Assembly (NCBI RefSeq): GCF_900095025.1
Contig: NZ_FMBK01000009.1
Location: forward strand, 62,001-126,000
Length of the DNA stretch: 64,000 nucleotides
Source: Acinetobacter albensis
Lineage (GTDB): Bacteria > Pseudomonadota > Gammaproteobacteria > Pseudomonadales > Moraxellaceae
Direction of reading: 5' to 3'
The notes beneath the pieces were generated by a model that did not search any database, was not told the DNA's origin, and saw nothing but the letters and a program-made list of their open reading frames with translations. The position numbers and the translations under genes were made by a program. Position 1 is the stretch's first letter. The number at the start of each line of letters is the position of its first letter. Positions 35,282 through 45,538 of this stretch are shown piece by piece.

Positions 35282-36077
35282 TTACGGATAACTCTTGGTT
35301 AAAAAACCACTGTAATTGTTGATTTAATTGACGCACATTTTTGGGATTGACCGTTACATCATCCAATACGTCTTCCACTCGGATCGCATCCAAAACTTTC
35401 ACATGGATATGAAAAGGCTGTTCTGGAATGTGATACCACTTTTCATTTTTGGTCAAAGTCGATGGCGTGCAGGTAATCAGCACAGGGCGAATTGGCACAC
35501 CTGCACGCAGCGCAATATTGGCTGCACCACGCTGAAAGTCATTCAACTGCCCACCTTTGGCTGTTCGTGTTCCTTCAGGAAAGATTAACAGTGAAGCCAC
35601 ATGGCCTTGTTGTAATTTATGTACACAATCCTGAATAAATTGTTCGGAACCTGCATTTAAAATATAACCTGCGCTTTGTACAGGGCCTTTGGTAAATGGA
35701 TTCGACCACAACGTCTGCTTGACCACACAGTTTGCTTGTTCCATTAAACCAATTAAAACCACCACGTCAATCAGTGTCGGATGATTGGCAATCACCAACT
35801 CCTGCTGGCTATGTTGTAATTTGTCCAAACCATCAACCGTATACGTCATAATGCCCAGTTTCACCATCATTTCAGTGAAACCTTTAAAACTATGTTTAAT
35901 GACCTTTTGGGTGCGCTGTTTTTGAATCTCAAGGTCGGGTGAACTCAGCTTCACCAGTGGTGCAATCAACCCACCAATCGCGACTCCTCCCAAACCAAAG
36001 CTGGCAAAACTAAATCCTGTAGCCCCAACACGCCATGCATAGTTGGCTTTTTGTTTAATTCGATTTAATTTCAACAT
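35265..36077 (-). CDS. 1-acylglycerol-3-phosphate acyltransferase-like (PlsC family)
   Basis: A 270-residue membrane-associated acyltransferase from the ATG at 36077; a GTG at 36086 is an alternative. It carries the catalytic NHPTLID (NHx4D) and FPEGTR motifs in the usual order and a hydrophobic N-terminal segment (GFSFASFGLGGVAIGG). It probably moves an acyl or aryl-polyenyl group from ACP to a lipid acceptor. It starts inside the end of the chain-length-factor gene. Confidence 0.85.
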   Translation of the reverse strand: MLKLNRIKQKANYAWRVGATGFSFASFGLGGVAIGGLIAPLVKLSSPDLEIQKQRTQKVIKHSFKGFTEMMVKLGIMTYTVDGLDKLQHSQQELVIANHPTLIDVVVLIGLMEQANCVVKQTLWSNPFTKGPVQSAGYILNAGSEQFIQDCVHKLQQGHVASLLIFPEGTRTAKGGQLNDFQRGAANIALRAGVPIRPVLITCTPSTLTKNEKWYHIPEQPFHIHVKVLDAIRVEDVLDDVTVNPKNVRQLNQQLQWFFNQELSVNEQSC

Positions 36078-36694
36078 TTCGCCCACGCTTTCGATTCAGT
36101 TTGGTTGTGATTGTTCCAAAACACCTTAAACGCTAAAGCTTGCTGATACGCTAGATCTTCAGCAACATGACTTGACTTCAAGATCAGATTGGCAGGCGCT
36201 AATGAAATAATCGCGGACATCGCAAAAGCAGAAAATGGCTGATGCTCCATATAGAGGTCAGACAAAGCTTCATCATAATACACCAGCAAAACCTGATGCG
36301 CTTTGGGCATTGTTTTTAACCATGCATAGGCTTCAATCAGCCCATCGCTCCATGAACCCGCCAAACTGGTCGCAGGTGTCGCATCCTGACATAAAATGGA
36401 ATAAAGTCCTGAAATCGCATTATGCACTGACGTTGAAAATTGGGTCGGCGAAGGGGTTTGATCGCTTAACACATCTTCTAGAATTTTTAGTGTTTTCGCT
36501 TCATCGCCATACTGCGACACCCATACAATATAATCGACCTGTGCAAGCTCTAAAGTCTGCATCGCACTATTCAACGCCAGTTTTGCGAGATGCGATAAAC
36601 GTCGACGCTGCATGGGAGGAATTTTTTCTATAGCTGATAAGTTTTGATCAACCAAACTCATATTTAAGTGGGATACGTGAAGTTGCATCATCAT
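36071..36694 (-). CDS. Ketosynthase-like chain length factor
   Basis: A 207-residue protein, half the size of a ketosynthase, from the ATG at 36694; the frame opens with a TTG at 36700. Segments such as SQYGDEAKTLKILEDVL and FSTSVHNAISGLYSI correspond to the N-terminal part of ketosynthases, while the catalytic Cys-His-His set is missing. This is the ketoacyl-synt_2 type of chain-length factor found in APE clusters, thought to pair with a ketosynthase. It is the first gene of the minus-strand operon. Confidence 0.8.
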   Translation of the reverse strand: MMMQLHVSHLNMSLVDQNLSAIEKIPPMQRRRLSHLAKLALNSAMQTLELAQVDYIVWVSQYGDEAKTLKILEDVLSDQTPSPTQFSTSVHNAISGLYSILCQDATPATSLAGSWSDGLIEAYAWLKTMPKAHQVLLVYYDEALSDLYMEHQPFSAFAMSAIISLAPANLILKSSHVAEDLAYQQALAFKVFWNNHNQTESKAWAKC

Positions 36695-37269
36695 GATCAA
36701 TTTTTAAAAGCTGATAAATTATCAAACACACAATTATAGCATTGAGCCAGATTTTTCACAAAAAATAACAAACATCAATTCTATTAAATTAATGATCAGG
36801 CTAATCTGAATTTTCCCCCTTCACTTTATCCTCGTACTTTTTCTAGGTCGGTATCAAAAGTGATGAAAACGATCTATTCTTGAAGGTAGACATACATCTA
36901 AAATCCCATTCATTCTTTTGCATCAAAAAGACCAGAGTAGATATAGAAAGTCGATGACTTGGAAAATGTTACACTAACAGCGTCTCATCTGTCTGGCGCG
37001 AAATTGGTTGTAAAAAGCATTTTTTAATGAACGAATGAGCGATGGTCCTATTTGGGGTATTAAACATAGAACTCAAATAGCAATTAATAATATGCTTCAC
37101 CACTTTATTATTAAATTAAAATTCGAGGCCTAAACTCAAGTTTAAAATTTTAATCTAAGACTACAAAGTCAAAATAATTATAAGTTTTGAATTAATTAAA
37201 TATTTAATTGTTAACATATTATTCAAAGACAAACTGGCCTTTCTATCTTGAATCACTGAAGGAATTTTA
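36695..37269. other. Divergent intergenic region between the aryl polyene cluster and pgm
   Basis: About 570 bp of AT-rich sequence that should hold the promoter of the aryl polyene operon on the minus strand and that of pgm on the plus strand. I could not assign -35/-10 boxes reliably and found no tRNA, IS end or convincing small gene. Confidence 0.5.
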
Positions 37270-38640
37270 ATGACCACCCTGACCTGTTTTAAAGCCTATG
37301 ATATCCGCGGTAAATTGGGCACAGAACTCAATGAAGAAATTGCCTATAAAGTAGGGCGTGCTTATGGGCAAATTTACCAGCCTAAAACCATTGTGGTGGG
37401 TGCCGATATTCGTCTCAGCAGTGAGGGTTTAAAGCAGGCCACGATCAAGGGTTTAAATGATGCAGGGGTAGATGTACTAGATTTAGGCATGACAGGCACA
37501 GAAGAAGTTTACTTCGCGGCTTTTCATTTAGATGTTCAAGGTGGAATTGAAATCACAGCCAGTCATAATCCTATGGATTATAATGGCATGAAATTGGTTC
37601 GTGAAAATGCACGTCCGATTGGTGCAGACTCAGGCCTTAAAGAAATTCAAGCTTTGGCCGAAAGCGAACAATTTTTAGCGGTTGAACTAAAAGGCCACAC
37701 ACACAAATACGATATTGTGCCAGAATTTATTGATCACCTGATGACTTATATTGATCCATCCCAGATCAAGCCTTTGAAACTAGTGGTGAATGCAGGTAAT
37801 GGCGCAGCCGGTCATGTTATTGATGCAATAGAAGAAAAATTTAGACAATTAAACATTCCAATAACATTTATTAAAATTCATCATCAAGCTGATGGACACT
37901 TTCCCAATGGCATTCCTAATCCCATCTTAATTGAAAACCGTGACAGTACTTCTCAAGCTGTTTTGGCTCATCAAGCCGATTTGGGCATTGCATGGGATGG
38001 TGACTTTGACCGCTGTTTTTTATTTGATGAAAAAGGTCATTTTATTGAAGGCTACTATATTGTCGGTCTACTGGCGCAAGCTTTTTTACTGAAACAATCA
38101 GGCGAAAAAATTGTGCATGATCCGCGTTTGGTGTGGAATACCTTAGATATTATTGAAAAATATCAAGGTGTTGCAGTTCAATCAAAATCAGGTCATTCAT
38201 TTATTAAAGATCAAATGCGTGAGCATAATGCAGCCTATGGCGGTGAAATGAGCGCACATCATTATTTTCGTGACTTTGCTTATTGTGATAGTGGCATGAT
38301 TCCTTGGTTATTGGTGGTTTCTTTATTGTCTGAAACTTCGCAATCCTTATCTTCACTGGTTGAAGATATGATCAGCCATTTTCCATGTAGTGGTGAAATT
38401 AACTTTAAAGTAACCGATACTGCCTACACTATTCAGAAAATATTTGATCATTATGCAGATCAAAATCCTTCAATAGATCAAACCGATGGCATCAGTTTAG
38501 ATTTTGGAACATGGCGTTTCAATGTTCGTGCTTCAAATACCGAACCACTGCTTCGTTTAAATATTGAAAGTCGTTTAGATCACAATCCTCAACCGATGCA
38601 ACATTATGTGGATGAACTGACCGCATTAATTCAAAGTTAA
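37270..38640 (+). CDS. pgm: Phosphomannomutase / phosphoglucomutase, capsule locus end gene
   Basis: Interconverts hexose 1- and 6-phosphates and links central metabolism to nucleotide sugars. It has 456 residues with the phosphoserine loop [14 protein letters not shown], the Mg site WDGDFDRCF, the sugar loop [10 protein letters not shown] and the phosphate-binding RASNTEP. Orientation is opposite to galE, as in Acinetobacter K loci. AAGGA precedes the ATG. Confidence 0.94.
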   Translation: MTTLTCFKAYDIRGKLGTELNEEIAYKVGRAYGQIYQPKTIVVGADIRLSSEGLKQATIKGLNDAGVDVLDLGMTGTEEVYFAAFHLDVQGGIEITASHNPMDYNGMKLVRENARPIGADSGLKEIQALAESEQFLAVELKGHTHKYDIVPEFIDHLMTYIDPSQIKPLKLVVNAGNGAAGHVIDAIEEKFRQLNIPITFIKIHHQADGHFPNGIPNPILIENRDSTSQAVLAHQADLGIAWDGDFDRCFLFDEKGHFIEGYYIVGLLAQAFLLKQSGEKIVHDPRLVWNTLDIIEKYQGVAVQSKSGHSFIKDQMREHNAAYGGEMSAHHYFRDFAYCDSGMIPWLLVVSLLSETSQSLSSLVEDMISHFPCSGEINFKVTDTAYTIQKIFDHYADQNPSIDQTDGISLDFGTWRFNVRASNTEPLLRLNIESRLDHNPQPMQHYVDELTALIQS

Positions 38641-38648
38641 ATCCATTA

Positions 38649-38672
38649 AAATGGGAGCTTGCGCTCCCATTT
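38649..38672. terminator. Bidirectional terminator between pgm and galE
   Basis: AAATGGGAGC (38649-38658) and GCTCCCATTT (38663-38672) form a perfect 10-bp stem with a TTGC loop between the convergent pgm and galE genes. Confidence 0.85.
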
Positions 38673-38683
38673 ATAGATCTTCT

Positions 38684-39703
38684 TTAATTTTGATAACCAT
38701 TTGGATTATGCTTTTGCCAATTCCAACTATCGACCAACATATCTTCTAAGTTATATTGCGGTGTCCAACCTAACTCTGCAACTGCGCGTGTATTGTCTGC
38801 AAAAGAGGTTGCTACATCACCTTCACGGCGTGGCACAATTTCAAATGGAATGGTTACACCATTAACTTGTTCAAACGTATTTTTGACTTGCAATACAGAT
38901 GAACCATTACCTGTACCAATATTCCAAGCACGACACCCCTTCGCCTTTAAACGGTTATTTAAGGCGCACAAATGCGCTACTGCCAAATCCACCACATGAA
39001 TATAATCACGCACACCAGTCCCATCAACCGTATCGTAATCCTGACCAAAAATTGATAATTTATCACGACGCCCAACTGCCACTTGAGTTACGTAAGGCAT
39101 CAAATTATTTGGAATTCCTTGAGGGTCTTCACCAATTCGACCACTTTTGTGTGCACCGACCGGATTGAAATAGCGTAATAATGCAATTGACCAACGCGCA
39201 TCTGCAATTGAAAGCTTCTGTAAAAGTTGCTCGATGATGAGTTTGGTATACCCATAATTATTACTTGGCATGCCTGTCGGCATATCTTCATTTAATGGTG
39301 AACGATTGGCTTCATCATACACTGTCGCAGATGAGCTAAAGACTAAATTAAAAACACCTGCCCGCTCCATTGCTTTGACCAAGCTCAGAGAACCTGCAAT
39401 ATTATGATCAAAATACGTCAATGGAATGTGCTGACTTTCTCCCACTGCCTTTAAACCAGCAAAGTGAATGACCGCATCAATCTGATGTTGTGTAAAAATT
39501 TGATCTAAAATATGTCCATTCCGAATATCACCCTCAACGAAAACCAAAGCTTTCCCTGTCAGCTCTTGCACACGGTGCAACGATTCTTCAGCACTATTCG
39601 ACAGGTTATCCAACACAACAACTTCATGTGCAGAATTTAATAATTCAATACAGGTATGCGAGCCAATATAACCTGCACCGCCAGTTACTAGAATTTTAGC
39701 CAT
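38684..39703 (-). CDS. galE: UDP-glucose 4-epimerase
   Basis: Interconverts UDP-Glc and UDP-Gal. It has 339 residues, an extended SDR with [11 protein letters not shown] at the N-terminus, SSSATVYD, the catalytic YGYTK and RYFNPVGAH. It is the last gene of the galU-ugd-gpi-galE block and overlaps gpi by 8 bp. Confidence 0.95.
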   Translation of the reverse strand: MAKILVTGGAGYIGSHTCIELLNSAHEVVVLDNLSNSAEESLHRVQELTGKALVFVEGDIRNGHILDQIFTQHQIDAVIHFAGLKAVGESQHIPLTYFDHNIAGSLSLVKAMERAGVFNLVFSSSATVYDEANRSPLNEDMPTGMPSNNYGYTKLIIEQLLQKLSIADARWSIALLRYFNPVGAHKSGRIGEDPQGIPNNLMPYVTQVAVGRRDKLSIFGQDYDTVDGTGVRDYIHVVDLAVAHLCALNNRLKAKGCRAWNIGTGNGSSVLQVKNTFEQVNGVTIPFEIVPRREGDVATSFADNTRAVAELGWTPQYNLEDMLVDSWNWQKHNPNGYQN

Positions 39704-41372
39704 GTGTTTTTCCTAATAAGATTTGGATTAAACCTTGAGTCGACGCATCGAGACTGGATAGATCTTCACTCTCACCATTTAAAATGGGCAAAAGCTGATT
39801 GGCGATATCCTTACCTTTTTCTACGCCCCACTGATCGAAAGGATTAATATTCCAGAGCACGGATTGTACGAAAACTTTATGTTCGAACGAAGCAATCAAC
39901 ATGCCCAAGCTATAAGGATTTAATTCATTTAATAACAGCGTACTGCTCGGCTGATTACCTGCATACTGTTTATAAAGCGGTAAACATTCTCGTTCGACCT
40001 GATCTAAAGCCTGATGACCAAATGCCAATAAACGCGACTGTGCCAGACAATTAGACAAAGCCAAATGATGCTGCTCAATTAAAGCATCGGCATTTTCCAC
40101 GTAGGTAAACTGATTGGTATTATATCGCTGTATAGGCGCAATAAAATCACAACTGACTGCTTGCGTACCCTGATGCAACAATTGATAAAACGCATGCTGA
40201 GCATTAGGTCCTACCTCACCCCATACAATCGGACAGGTATCTAAAATGACTTTTTCGCCTGTACGCTGAATCGACTTACCATTCGACTCCATTTCCAATT
40301 GTTGTAAATAAGAGGCAAAATATTTTAGACGACCGTCATAGGGCAGTACGGCATGCGTTTGAATATCGAGAAAATTATTATTCCAAACACCCAACAAACC
40401 CATTAACACTGGAATATTTTGATTTAAAGGTGCACTTTGGAAATGTTGGTCAATGGCATAAGCACCTGCCAAAAATTGCTTAAAACCTTCTACGCCAATG
40501 GTCAAAGCAATTGGCAGACCAATACAAGACCACAGTGAGTAACGCCCACCGACCCAATCCCAGAGTAAAAACTGGTTTTCGGGCGCAATACCCCATTCAA
40601 CCATTTTTTCTGATTTGGTCGAGACACCGATAAAATGATGTTTAAGCGTTTCTGGTTGTGTACCCAAGGATTTCTCTAGCCATAATTTGACGGTCTGCGC
40701 ATTGGATAAAGTATCAATTGTGACAAAAGATTTGGATGAAATAATAAAGAGTGTGGTTTCAGGGCGTAATTTATGCAACAATTCTGAAAGCTGACTCCCA
40801 TCCATGGTCGAAACAAAATGTACATTCAGCGGCTTGGTCGTGGCGTGTTTAAAATCAGACAATGCCTGGGTCACCATTAAAGGCCCCAAATCAGAGCCGC
40901 CTACACCAATATTGACGACATCCTGAATCACCTCACCCGTGGCACCGCGATATTGCCCAGCATGAATTTTTTCTACCAAGTTGAACATGCGCTGTAATTG
41001 CGCATGTACCTGTTGTGACAGTTCACTATGTACCAAATCATGTTCAGGTAAGCGCAATGCCCAATGCATAGCCGCACGCTGCTCGGTATAATTAATCTCA
41101 TGTTCTGAAAATAATATTTGAATCCAAGCCGCTAAATTTTGAGTTTCTGCAAATTCAATTAAAGCATTCAGGATATTTTGATCAATCCGCTGTTTACTAT
41201 AATCAAAGAACAACTGATCAAATTGCACGGAAAAATGATCAAAGCGTTGCGGATTTTGTTCAAATAACTGATTTACATGCATCGATTGAAATGAATGACT
41301 TAATTCATTTAAATGCGCCAAAATGCTTTGATTGTTTTGAATAGCAGGAAAAGAATGAGATGTTTTTTGCAT
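39696..41372 (-). CDS. pgi: Glucose-6-phosphate isomerase
   Basis: Interconverts glucose- and fructose-6-phosphate (called gpi in capsule-locus nomenclature). It has 558 residues with [11 protein letters not shown], the signature region [35 protein letters not shown] and the C-terminal [12 protein letters not shown]. It overlaps the ugd stop by one base. Confidence 0.95.
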   Translation of the reverse strand: MQKTSHSFPAIQNNQSILAHLNELSHSFQSMHVNQLFEQNPQRFDHFSVQFDQLFFDYSKQRIDQNILNALIEFAETQNLAAWIQILFSEHEINYTEQRAAMHWALRLPEHDLVHSELSQQVHAQLQRMFNLVEKIHAGQYRGATGEVIQDVVNIGVGGSDLGPLMVTQALSDFKHATTKPLNVHFVSTMDGSQLSELLHKLRPETTLFIISSKSFVTIDTLSNAQTVKLWLEKSLGTQPETLKHHFIGVSTKSEKMVEWGIAPENQFLLWDWVGGRYSLWSCIGLPIALTIGVEGFKQFLAGAYAIDQHFQSAPLNQNIPVLMGLLGVWNNNFLDIQTHAVLPYDGRLKYFASYLQQLEMESNGKSIQRTGEKVILDTCPIVWGEVGPNAQHAFYQLLHQGTQAVSCDFIAPIQRYNTNQFTYVENADALIEQHHLALSNCLAQSRLLAFGHQALDQVERECLPLYKQYAGNQPSSTLLLNELNPYSLGMLIASFEHKVFVQSVLWNINPFDQWGVEKGKDIANQLLPILNGESEDLSSLDASTQGLIQILLGKTHG

Positions 41373-42628
41373 TATCGTCCAATCCCCATATAGGCAAAAC
41401 CTTGCAGTTTCATGTATTCAGGGTCGTAAATATTACGACCATCTAAAATAAGTGGATGCAACATGGTTTGATGTAGCCTATTGTAATCTGGACTCCAGTA
41501 TTGTTTCCATGCGGTCAACAAACATAGCGCGTGTGCACCCTGAACTGCTTGATATTGATCGTGACATAATATCAAATCATCACGTTGCCCATAAAGTGCT
41601 TCTATTTCAATTAAAGCTTGCGGATCATGTAATCGAACTTTAACCCCTTGTGCCCATAAAGCATTGAGCATCATGTGAATCGGTGATTGCTGAATGCGCG
41701 AGGTATTTTCCTTAAAAGAAGCCCCCCAAATGGCCACAGTTTTATCTTTTAAATCACCATGAAAGTAATTCCACAATTTTCGGAACAACAGCTCTTTTTG
41801 TTGTTCATTAATGTCCCAAACTTGGGCCAACAACTGACTTTTTACCCCAGTACCAGAGACGGTATTGGCCAAAGTCAAAATATCGTGTGAAAAATTTTCA
41901 CCCCCAAAACCTGCTCCAGGACTTAAATAAGACAGTCCAATCCGATTATCTGCTGCCATGCCCTGCTGTACATGGGCAATATCAATATTTAATTTTTCAG
42001 CCACGACGGCCAAATCATTGATGTAACTGATACGGGTCGCCAACATGCCAGAAATACTCAGTTTAGTAAATTCGGCATCTAAAATCGGCATAAATAAGTA
42101 TTGCTGCTCAAGTGGGAATAAAGGACGCAATAATTCTCGAACTTTGACTTGAACCTCGGCTTGGCTACAACCGACAATCAACTGTTTGGCTTGGGTCACA
42201 CTGGCCAAAGCATTGCCTTCCTGAATGGTGTCAGGTAAATACACCCAATGGTCTTGTGGAAGCAAGGTGCTAAAGTTTTCAGTCCCCTGTAAACCTAGTG
42301 TGGAGGCATTGATCATGAGTTTAGGATGAATGATTGCACGTTGCTGCAATTGCAACAAAACATGCTGTCCAAGATGCTGATCGGTAGGACTAAAACTAAA
42401 TAAATAGGCATCCAAATCTAAGGGTAAAGCGCTAAAGTCACAATACTGAAGAAAGCCCTGAGCCAATTGTTTTTCCAATAAACGCTCGACTGATTCATCT
42501 TGAAAATAACGTTGAATGTGCTGTGAATCTTGAAAAATATTACACCAGTACACTTGATGACCGCACTCTGACAACAACGCAGCCATCACTCCCGCATATA
42601 AAGTTTTTCCAAATACTGCAACTTTCAT
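41372..42628 (-). CDS. ugd: UDP-glucose 6-dehydrogenase-like protein lacking the catalytic Cys
   Basis: Placed and sized (418 residues) like the capsule-locus Ugd, which oxidises UDP-Glc to UDP-GlcA, and with three-domain UDPGDH features such as [20 protein letters not shown] and [18 protein letters not shown]. However, the usual GFGGSCFPKD active-site loop reads [10 protein letters not shown], so the nucleophilic Cys is Asn. The N-terminal NAD loop is GKTLYAG instead of GxGYVG, and the conserved Asn of the ATKIS helix appears as Ser. The locus also has an intact dehydrogenase (56058-57335). Activity on UDP-Glc should not be assumed. Confidence 0.8.
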   Translation of the reverse strand: MKVAVFGKTLYAGVMAALLSECGHQVYWCNIFQDSQHIQRYFQDESVERLLEKQLAQGFLQYCDFSALPLDLDAYLFSFSPTDQHLGQHVLLQLQQRAIIHPKLMINASTLGLQGTENFSTLLPQDHWVYLPDTIQEGNALASVTQAKQLIVGCSQAEVQVKVRELLRPLFPLEQQYLFMPILDAEFTKLSISGMLATRISYINDLAVVAEKLNIDIAHVQQGMAADNRIGLSYLSPGAGFGGENFSHDILTLANTVSGTGVKSQLLAQVWDINEQQKELLFRKLWNYFHGDLKDKTVAIWGASFKENTSRIQQSPIHMMLNALWAQGVKVRLHDPQALIEIEALYGQRDDLILCHDQYQAVQGAHALCLLTAWKQYWSPDYNRLHQTMLHPLILDGRNIYDPEYMKLQGFAYMGIGR

Positions 42629-42641
42629 GCTCGCACCCTGT

Positions 42642-43517
42642 CTATAATGCCAACTCTTGAATCAAAGCTTTAAATTCTGTACCCAATGTTGGATGTGCCA
42701 CACCATAATGTAATACTGCTTTTAAATAACCCAATTTATTGCCACAGTCAAAGGTCTGACCTTTCATACGATAAGCCTCGACTTGCTCAGTGTGTTGCAA
42801 CAAAGCAATCGCATCGGTCAATTGGATTTCATTGCCGGCACCTTTCGGCGTTTGCTGCAATAACTGCATAATTTTGGCAGGTAAAATATAACGCCCGACG
42901 ACAGAGAGATTAGACGGTGCATCTGCTACATCTGGTTTTTCCACAATGCTCTGCATCGTGACACTTTCACCTTCGGCAGGAAGTGTTGCAACATCAACAA
43001 TGCCATACTGATCAACCAAATGCTTCGGCACTGCTTCAACCATAATTTGTGCGGTTTGTGTCTGCTGAAAACGTTGAATCATTAAAGACAAATCATTTTT
43101 TTCATTCGTATCTTTGACCAACACATCAGGTAAGAGCACCGCGAAGGCATCATCACCGACAAGATCTTTAGCGCAAAGTACCGCATGCCCCAAACCTAAA
43201 GGTTGTGCTTGGCGCACACTCACTACAGTGACATGAGCAGGCAAAATTTCGGTAATTTCTTTGAGTAAATCGAATTTTTTCTTTTGTTCTAAACTGTTTT
43301 CCAGTTCAAAATTACGGTCAAAATAATTTTCAATCGACGCTTTTGATGAATGCGTGACCAAAATAATTTGCTCAATCCCTGCGGCGATTGCCTCTTTTAC
43401 CACATACTCGATAGCAGGCCGATCGACCACAGTCACCATTTCTTTCGGAATCGATTTACTGGCAGGCAAAAAGCGAGTTCCTAAACCGGCCACTGGAAGA
43501 ATCGCTTTTTTAATCAT
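42642..43517 (-). CDS. galU: UTP--glucose-1-phosphate uridylyltransferase
   Basis: Makes UDP-glucose. It has 291 residues with PVAGLGTRFLPASKSIPKE at the N-terminus, the nucleotide loop, and VEKP and GAGNEIQLTDAI further on. It is 13 bp upstream of ugd in the conserved block. Confidence 0.95.
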   Translation of the reverse strand: MIKKAILPVAGLGTRFLPASKSIPKEMVTVVDRPAIEYVVKEAIAAGIEQIILVTHSSKASIENYFDRNFELENSLEQKKKFDLLKEITEILPAHVTVVSVRQAQPLGLGHAVLCAKDLVGDDAFAVLLPDVLVKDTNEKNDLSLMIQRFQQTQTAQIMVEAVPKHLVDQYGIVDVATLPAEGESVTMQSIVEKPDVADAPSNLSVVGRYILPAKIMQLLQQTPKGAGNEIQLTDAIALLQHTEQVEAYRMKGQTFDCGNKLGYLKAVLHYGVAHPTLGTEFKALIQELAL

Positions 43518-43542
43518 TTCTGTACCTAGCTAGTTGTGCCTT

Positions 43543-45477
43543 TTAATTGACTTTAATTTCTTTGCCGCGATGGTAACCATCAACATAATATTCCAATTGT
43601 GCCAAGGCCCAATTCACATCATCATCGACAGCAGTTAATAGATACATCTGATCAAAAACTGTAATCAACTCATCTAAAGGATAATGCTTTTCAATAGACC
43701 TTAAAATACGACTATGTTGCGTAATTTCAGTATCTTCATGATCAATCAATAATTCCTCATACAGTTTTTCACCTGGGCGTAAACCTGAATATTGAATTTC
43801 AATATCACCAGTTTTTGAATCTTGTTCACGCACCTTTAGACCACTGAGCGAAATCATTTGACGGGCTAAATCCTGAATACGAACAGGCTCTCCCATATCA
43901 AGTAAGAACACATCTCCACCTTCACCCAATGCTCCTGCCTGAATGACCAACTGTGAAGCTTCAGGAATGGTCATAAAATAACGCGTTACATCGGGATGGG
44001 TCACCGTAATGGGGCCACCTTTGAGAATTTGTTGTTTAAAGAGTGGTACCACCGAACCTGAGGAACCCAACACATTACCAAAACGCACAATACTGACTTG
44101 AGTTTGATCCTGTGCTTCCGCCATGGCTTGGCAATATAATTCTGCCATACGTTTCGATGCGCCCATGACATTGGTTGGGCGTACGGCCTTATCTGTAGAA
44201 ATTAAAACAAAGGTTTCTACACCTTTTTTAACGGCCGCATTTAAACTAAAAGCAGTTCCAATCGAATTATTCTTCAGTCCAGCCAGTGGATTACATTCCA
44301 CTAACGGCACATGTTTATAAGCCGCAGCATGATAAACCGTTTGTACTTGATATTGTTCAATAACGCGTTCAAGTTTTGGCTGATCAAGCACCGTTCCCAA
44401 TATAGGCACGATTTCAATTTCGGTATTTAATTTCAGTTCTTTATCAATACTGTATAAGGCAAATTCGGTCAGTTCATAAATGACCAATTTTTGAGGTTTA
44501 TTTTTAATAATTTGACGACACAGTTCTGAACCAATCGAACCGCCTGCACCTGTGACCATCACTACTTTATTGAAAATATTTTTGGCCAATAACTCTTGAA
44601 TAGGTGGAACTGGGTCACGCCCCAGCAAATCAATAATATCCACTTCTTGAATATCTGAAACTCGAATTTCGCCATCCACCAGTTTGGTTAAACCTGGAAT
44701 TTCAGTAATTTTGAGGTGTGCTGGTTCTAAGAATTTAACAATTTCGCTTTTTCTGACCCGACCCACCGAAGGCAAGGCAATCAGAATTTCATCGACTTGT
44801 TGTTTGGCAAATAACTTGAGTGCATAGGCTGGACTATAAACTTTGAGCCCCCCCATCATTTGACCAAACAAAGAGGCATCATCATCAATAAAAAACACGG
44901 GTAAGTGTTCATTCGAGCGGTATAAAGCTGCAGCCACTTGCTGCCCTGCATAACCTGCGCCATAAATTGCGACACGTTTACGTGGAACATCAGATTGTAA
45001 GTATGATTTTACAATGGCACGAATAATGCCACGACTCACCCAAATCCAAGCAAACATCATAAAACCAAACATGAGAGGAATGGAAGTAGGAATAAAAGCA
45101 TGAGTACAATAAGCGATCGCGTACAAACCAACCACGGTTAAAGTGGTTGCAAATGCCAGTTTGGCAATAAAGACTTCGTTAAAAGTACGGACAATAAAGC
45201 GATAAACACCACTGATAAAAAGTGCAGCCACCGCTAAAAAACTGACCCACAATGAGCCAAAAGCAAGGTTAGGGACGACTTCTGCACCTAAATTAAACTC
45301 ACGGATAACAAAGCATAGCCAAATCAAAATAGGGAAAACAACAAAATCTAAAGCAACTAAAAAAATTTGCTTGGTTTGTCTAGGTGCTGCCGCAAATGGA
45401 ACAATAATTGATTTCACAGGAAAACTTCTTTTTTTCAATTTGGCTATTTTATCTAGATGAAAGCATGATTTCTTCAT
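43543..45477 (-). CDS. gdr: Membrane-bound UDP-GlcNAc 4,6-dehydratase (WbpM/PglF/CapD type)
   Basis: Converts UDP-GlcNAc to the 4-keto-6-deoxy sugar, the first step to UDP-QuiNAc4NAc. It has 644 residues. Four N-terminal membrane helices and a first Rossmann-like segment (AIYGAGYAGQQVA) come before the catalytic SDR domain, with VTGAGGSIGSELCRQI and STDKAVRPTNVMGASKR; Met in place of Tyr in the Y-x-x-x-K triad is normal for this long family. It works with the aminotransferase and acetyltransferase at 45539-47410. Confidence 0.93.
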   Translation of the reverse strand: MKKSCFHLDKIAKLKKRSFPVKSIIVPFAAAPRQTKQIFLVALDFVVFPILIWLCFVIREFNLGAEVVPNLAFGSLWVSFLAVAALFISGVYRFIVRTFNEVFIAKLAFATTLTVVGLYAIAYCTHAFIPTSIPLMFGFMMFAWIWVSRGIIRAIVKSYLQSDVPRKRVAIYGAGYAGQQVAAALYRSNEHLPVFFIDDDASLFGQMMGGLKVYSPAYALKLFAKQQVDEILIALPSVGRVRKSEIVKFLEPAHLKITEIPGLTKLVDGEIRVSDIQEVDIIDLLGRDPVPPIQELLAKNIFNKVVMVTGAGGSIGSELCRQIIKNKPQKLVIYELTEFALYSIDKELKLNTEIEIVPILGTVLDQPKLERVIEQYQVQTVYHAAAYKHVPLVECNPLAGLKNNSIGTAFSLNAAVKKGVETFVLISTDKAVRPTNVMGASKRMAELYCQAMAEAQDQTQVSIVRFGNVLGSSGSVVPLFKQQILKGGPITVTHPDVTRYFMTIPEASQLVIQAGALGEGGDVFLLDMGEPVRIQDLARQMISLSGLKVREQDSKTGDIEIQYSGLRPGEKLYEELLIDHEDTEITQHSRILRSIEKHYPLDELITVFDQMYLLTAVDDDVNWALAQLEYYVDGYHRGKEIKVN

Positions 45478-45538
45478 CTAGATATCCAACATCGAATTGG
45501 TTTATTTCATTTAATAAGGTCATATAAACCCATTCAGT

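Noticed and set aside
36235..36633. 132-codon plus-strand frame opposite the chain-length factor
   Set aside because: Antisense shadow; no supporting features.
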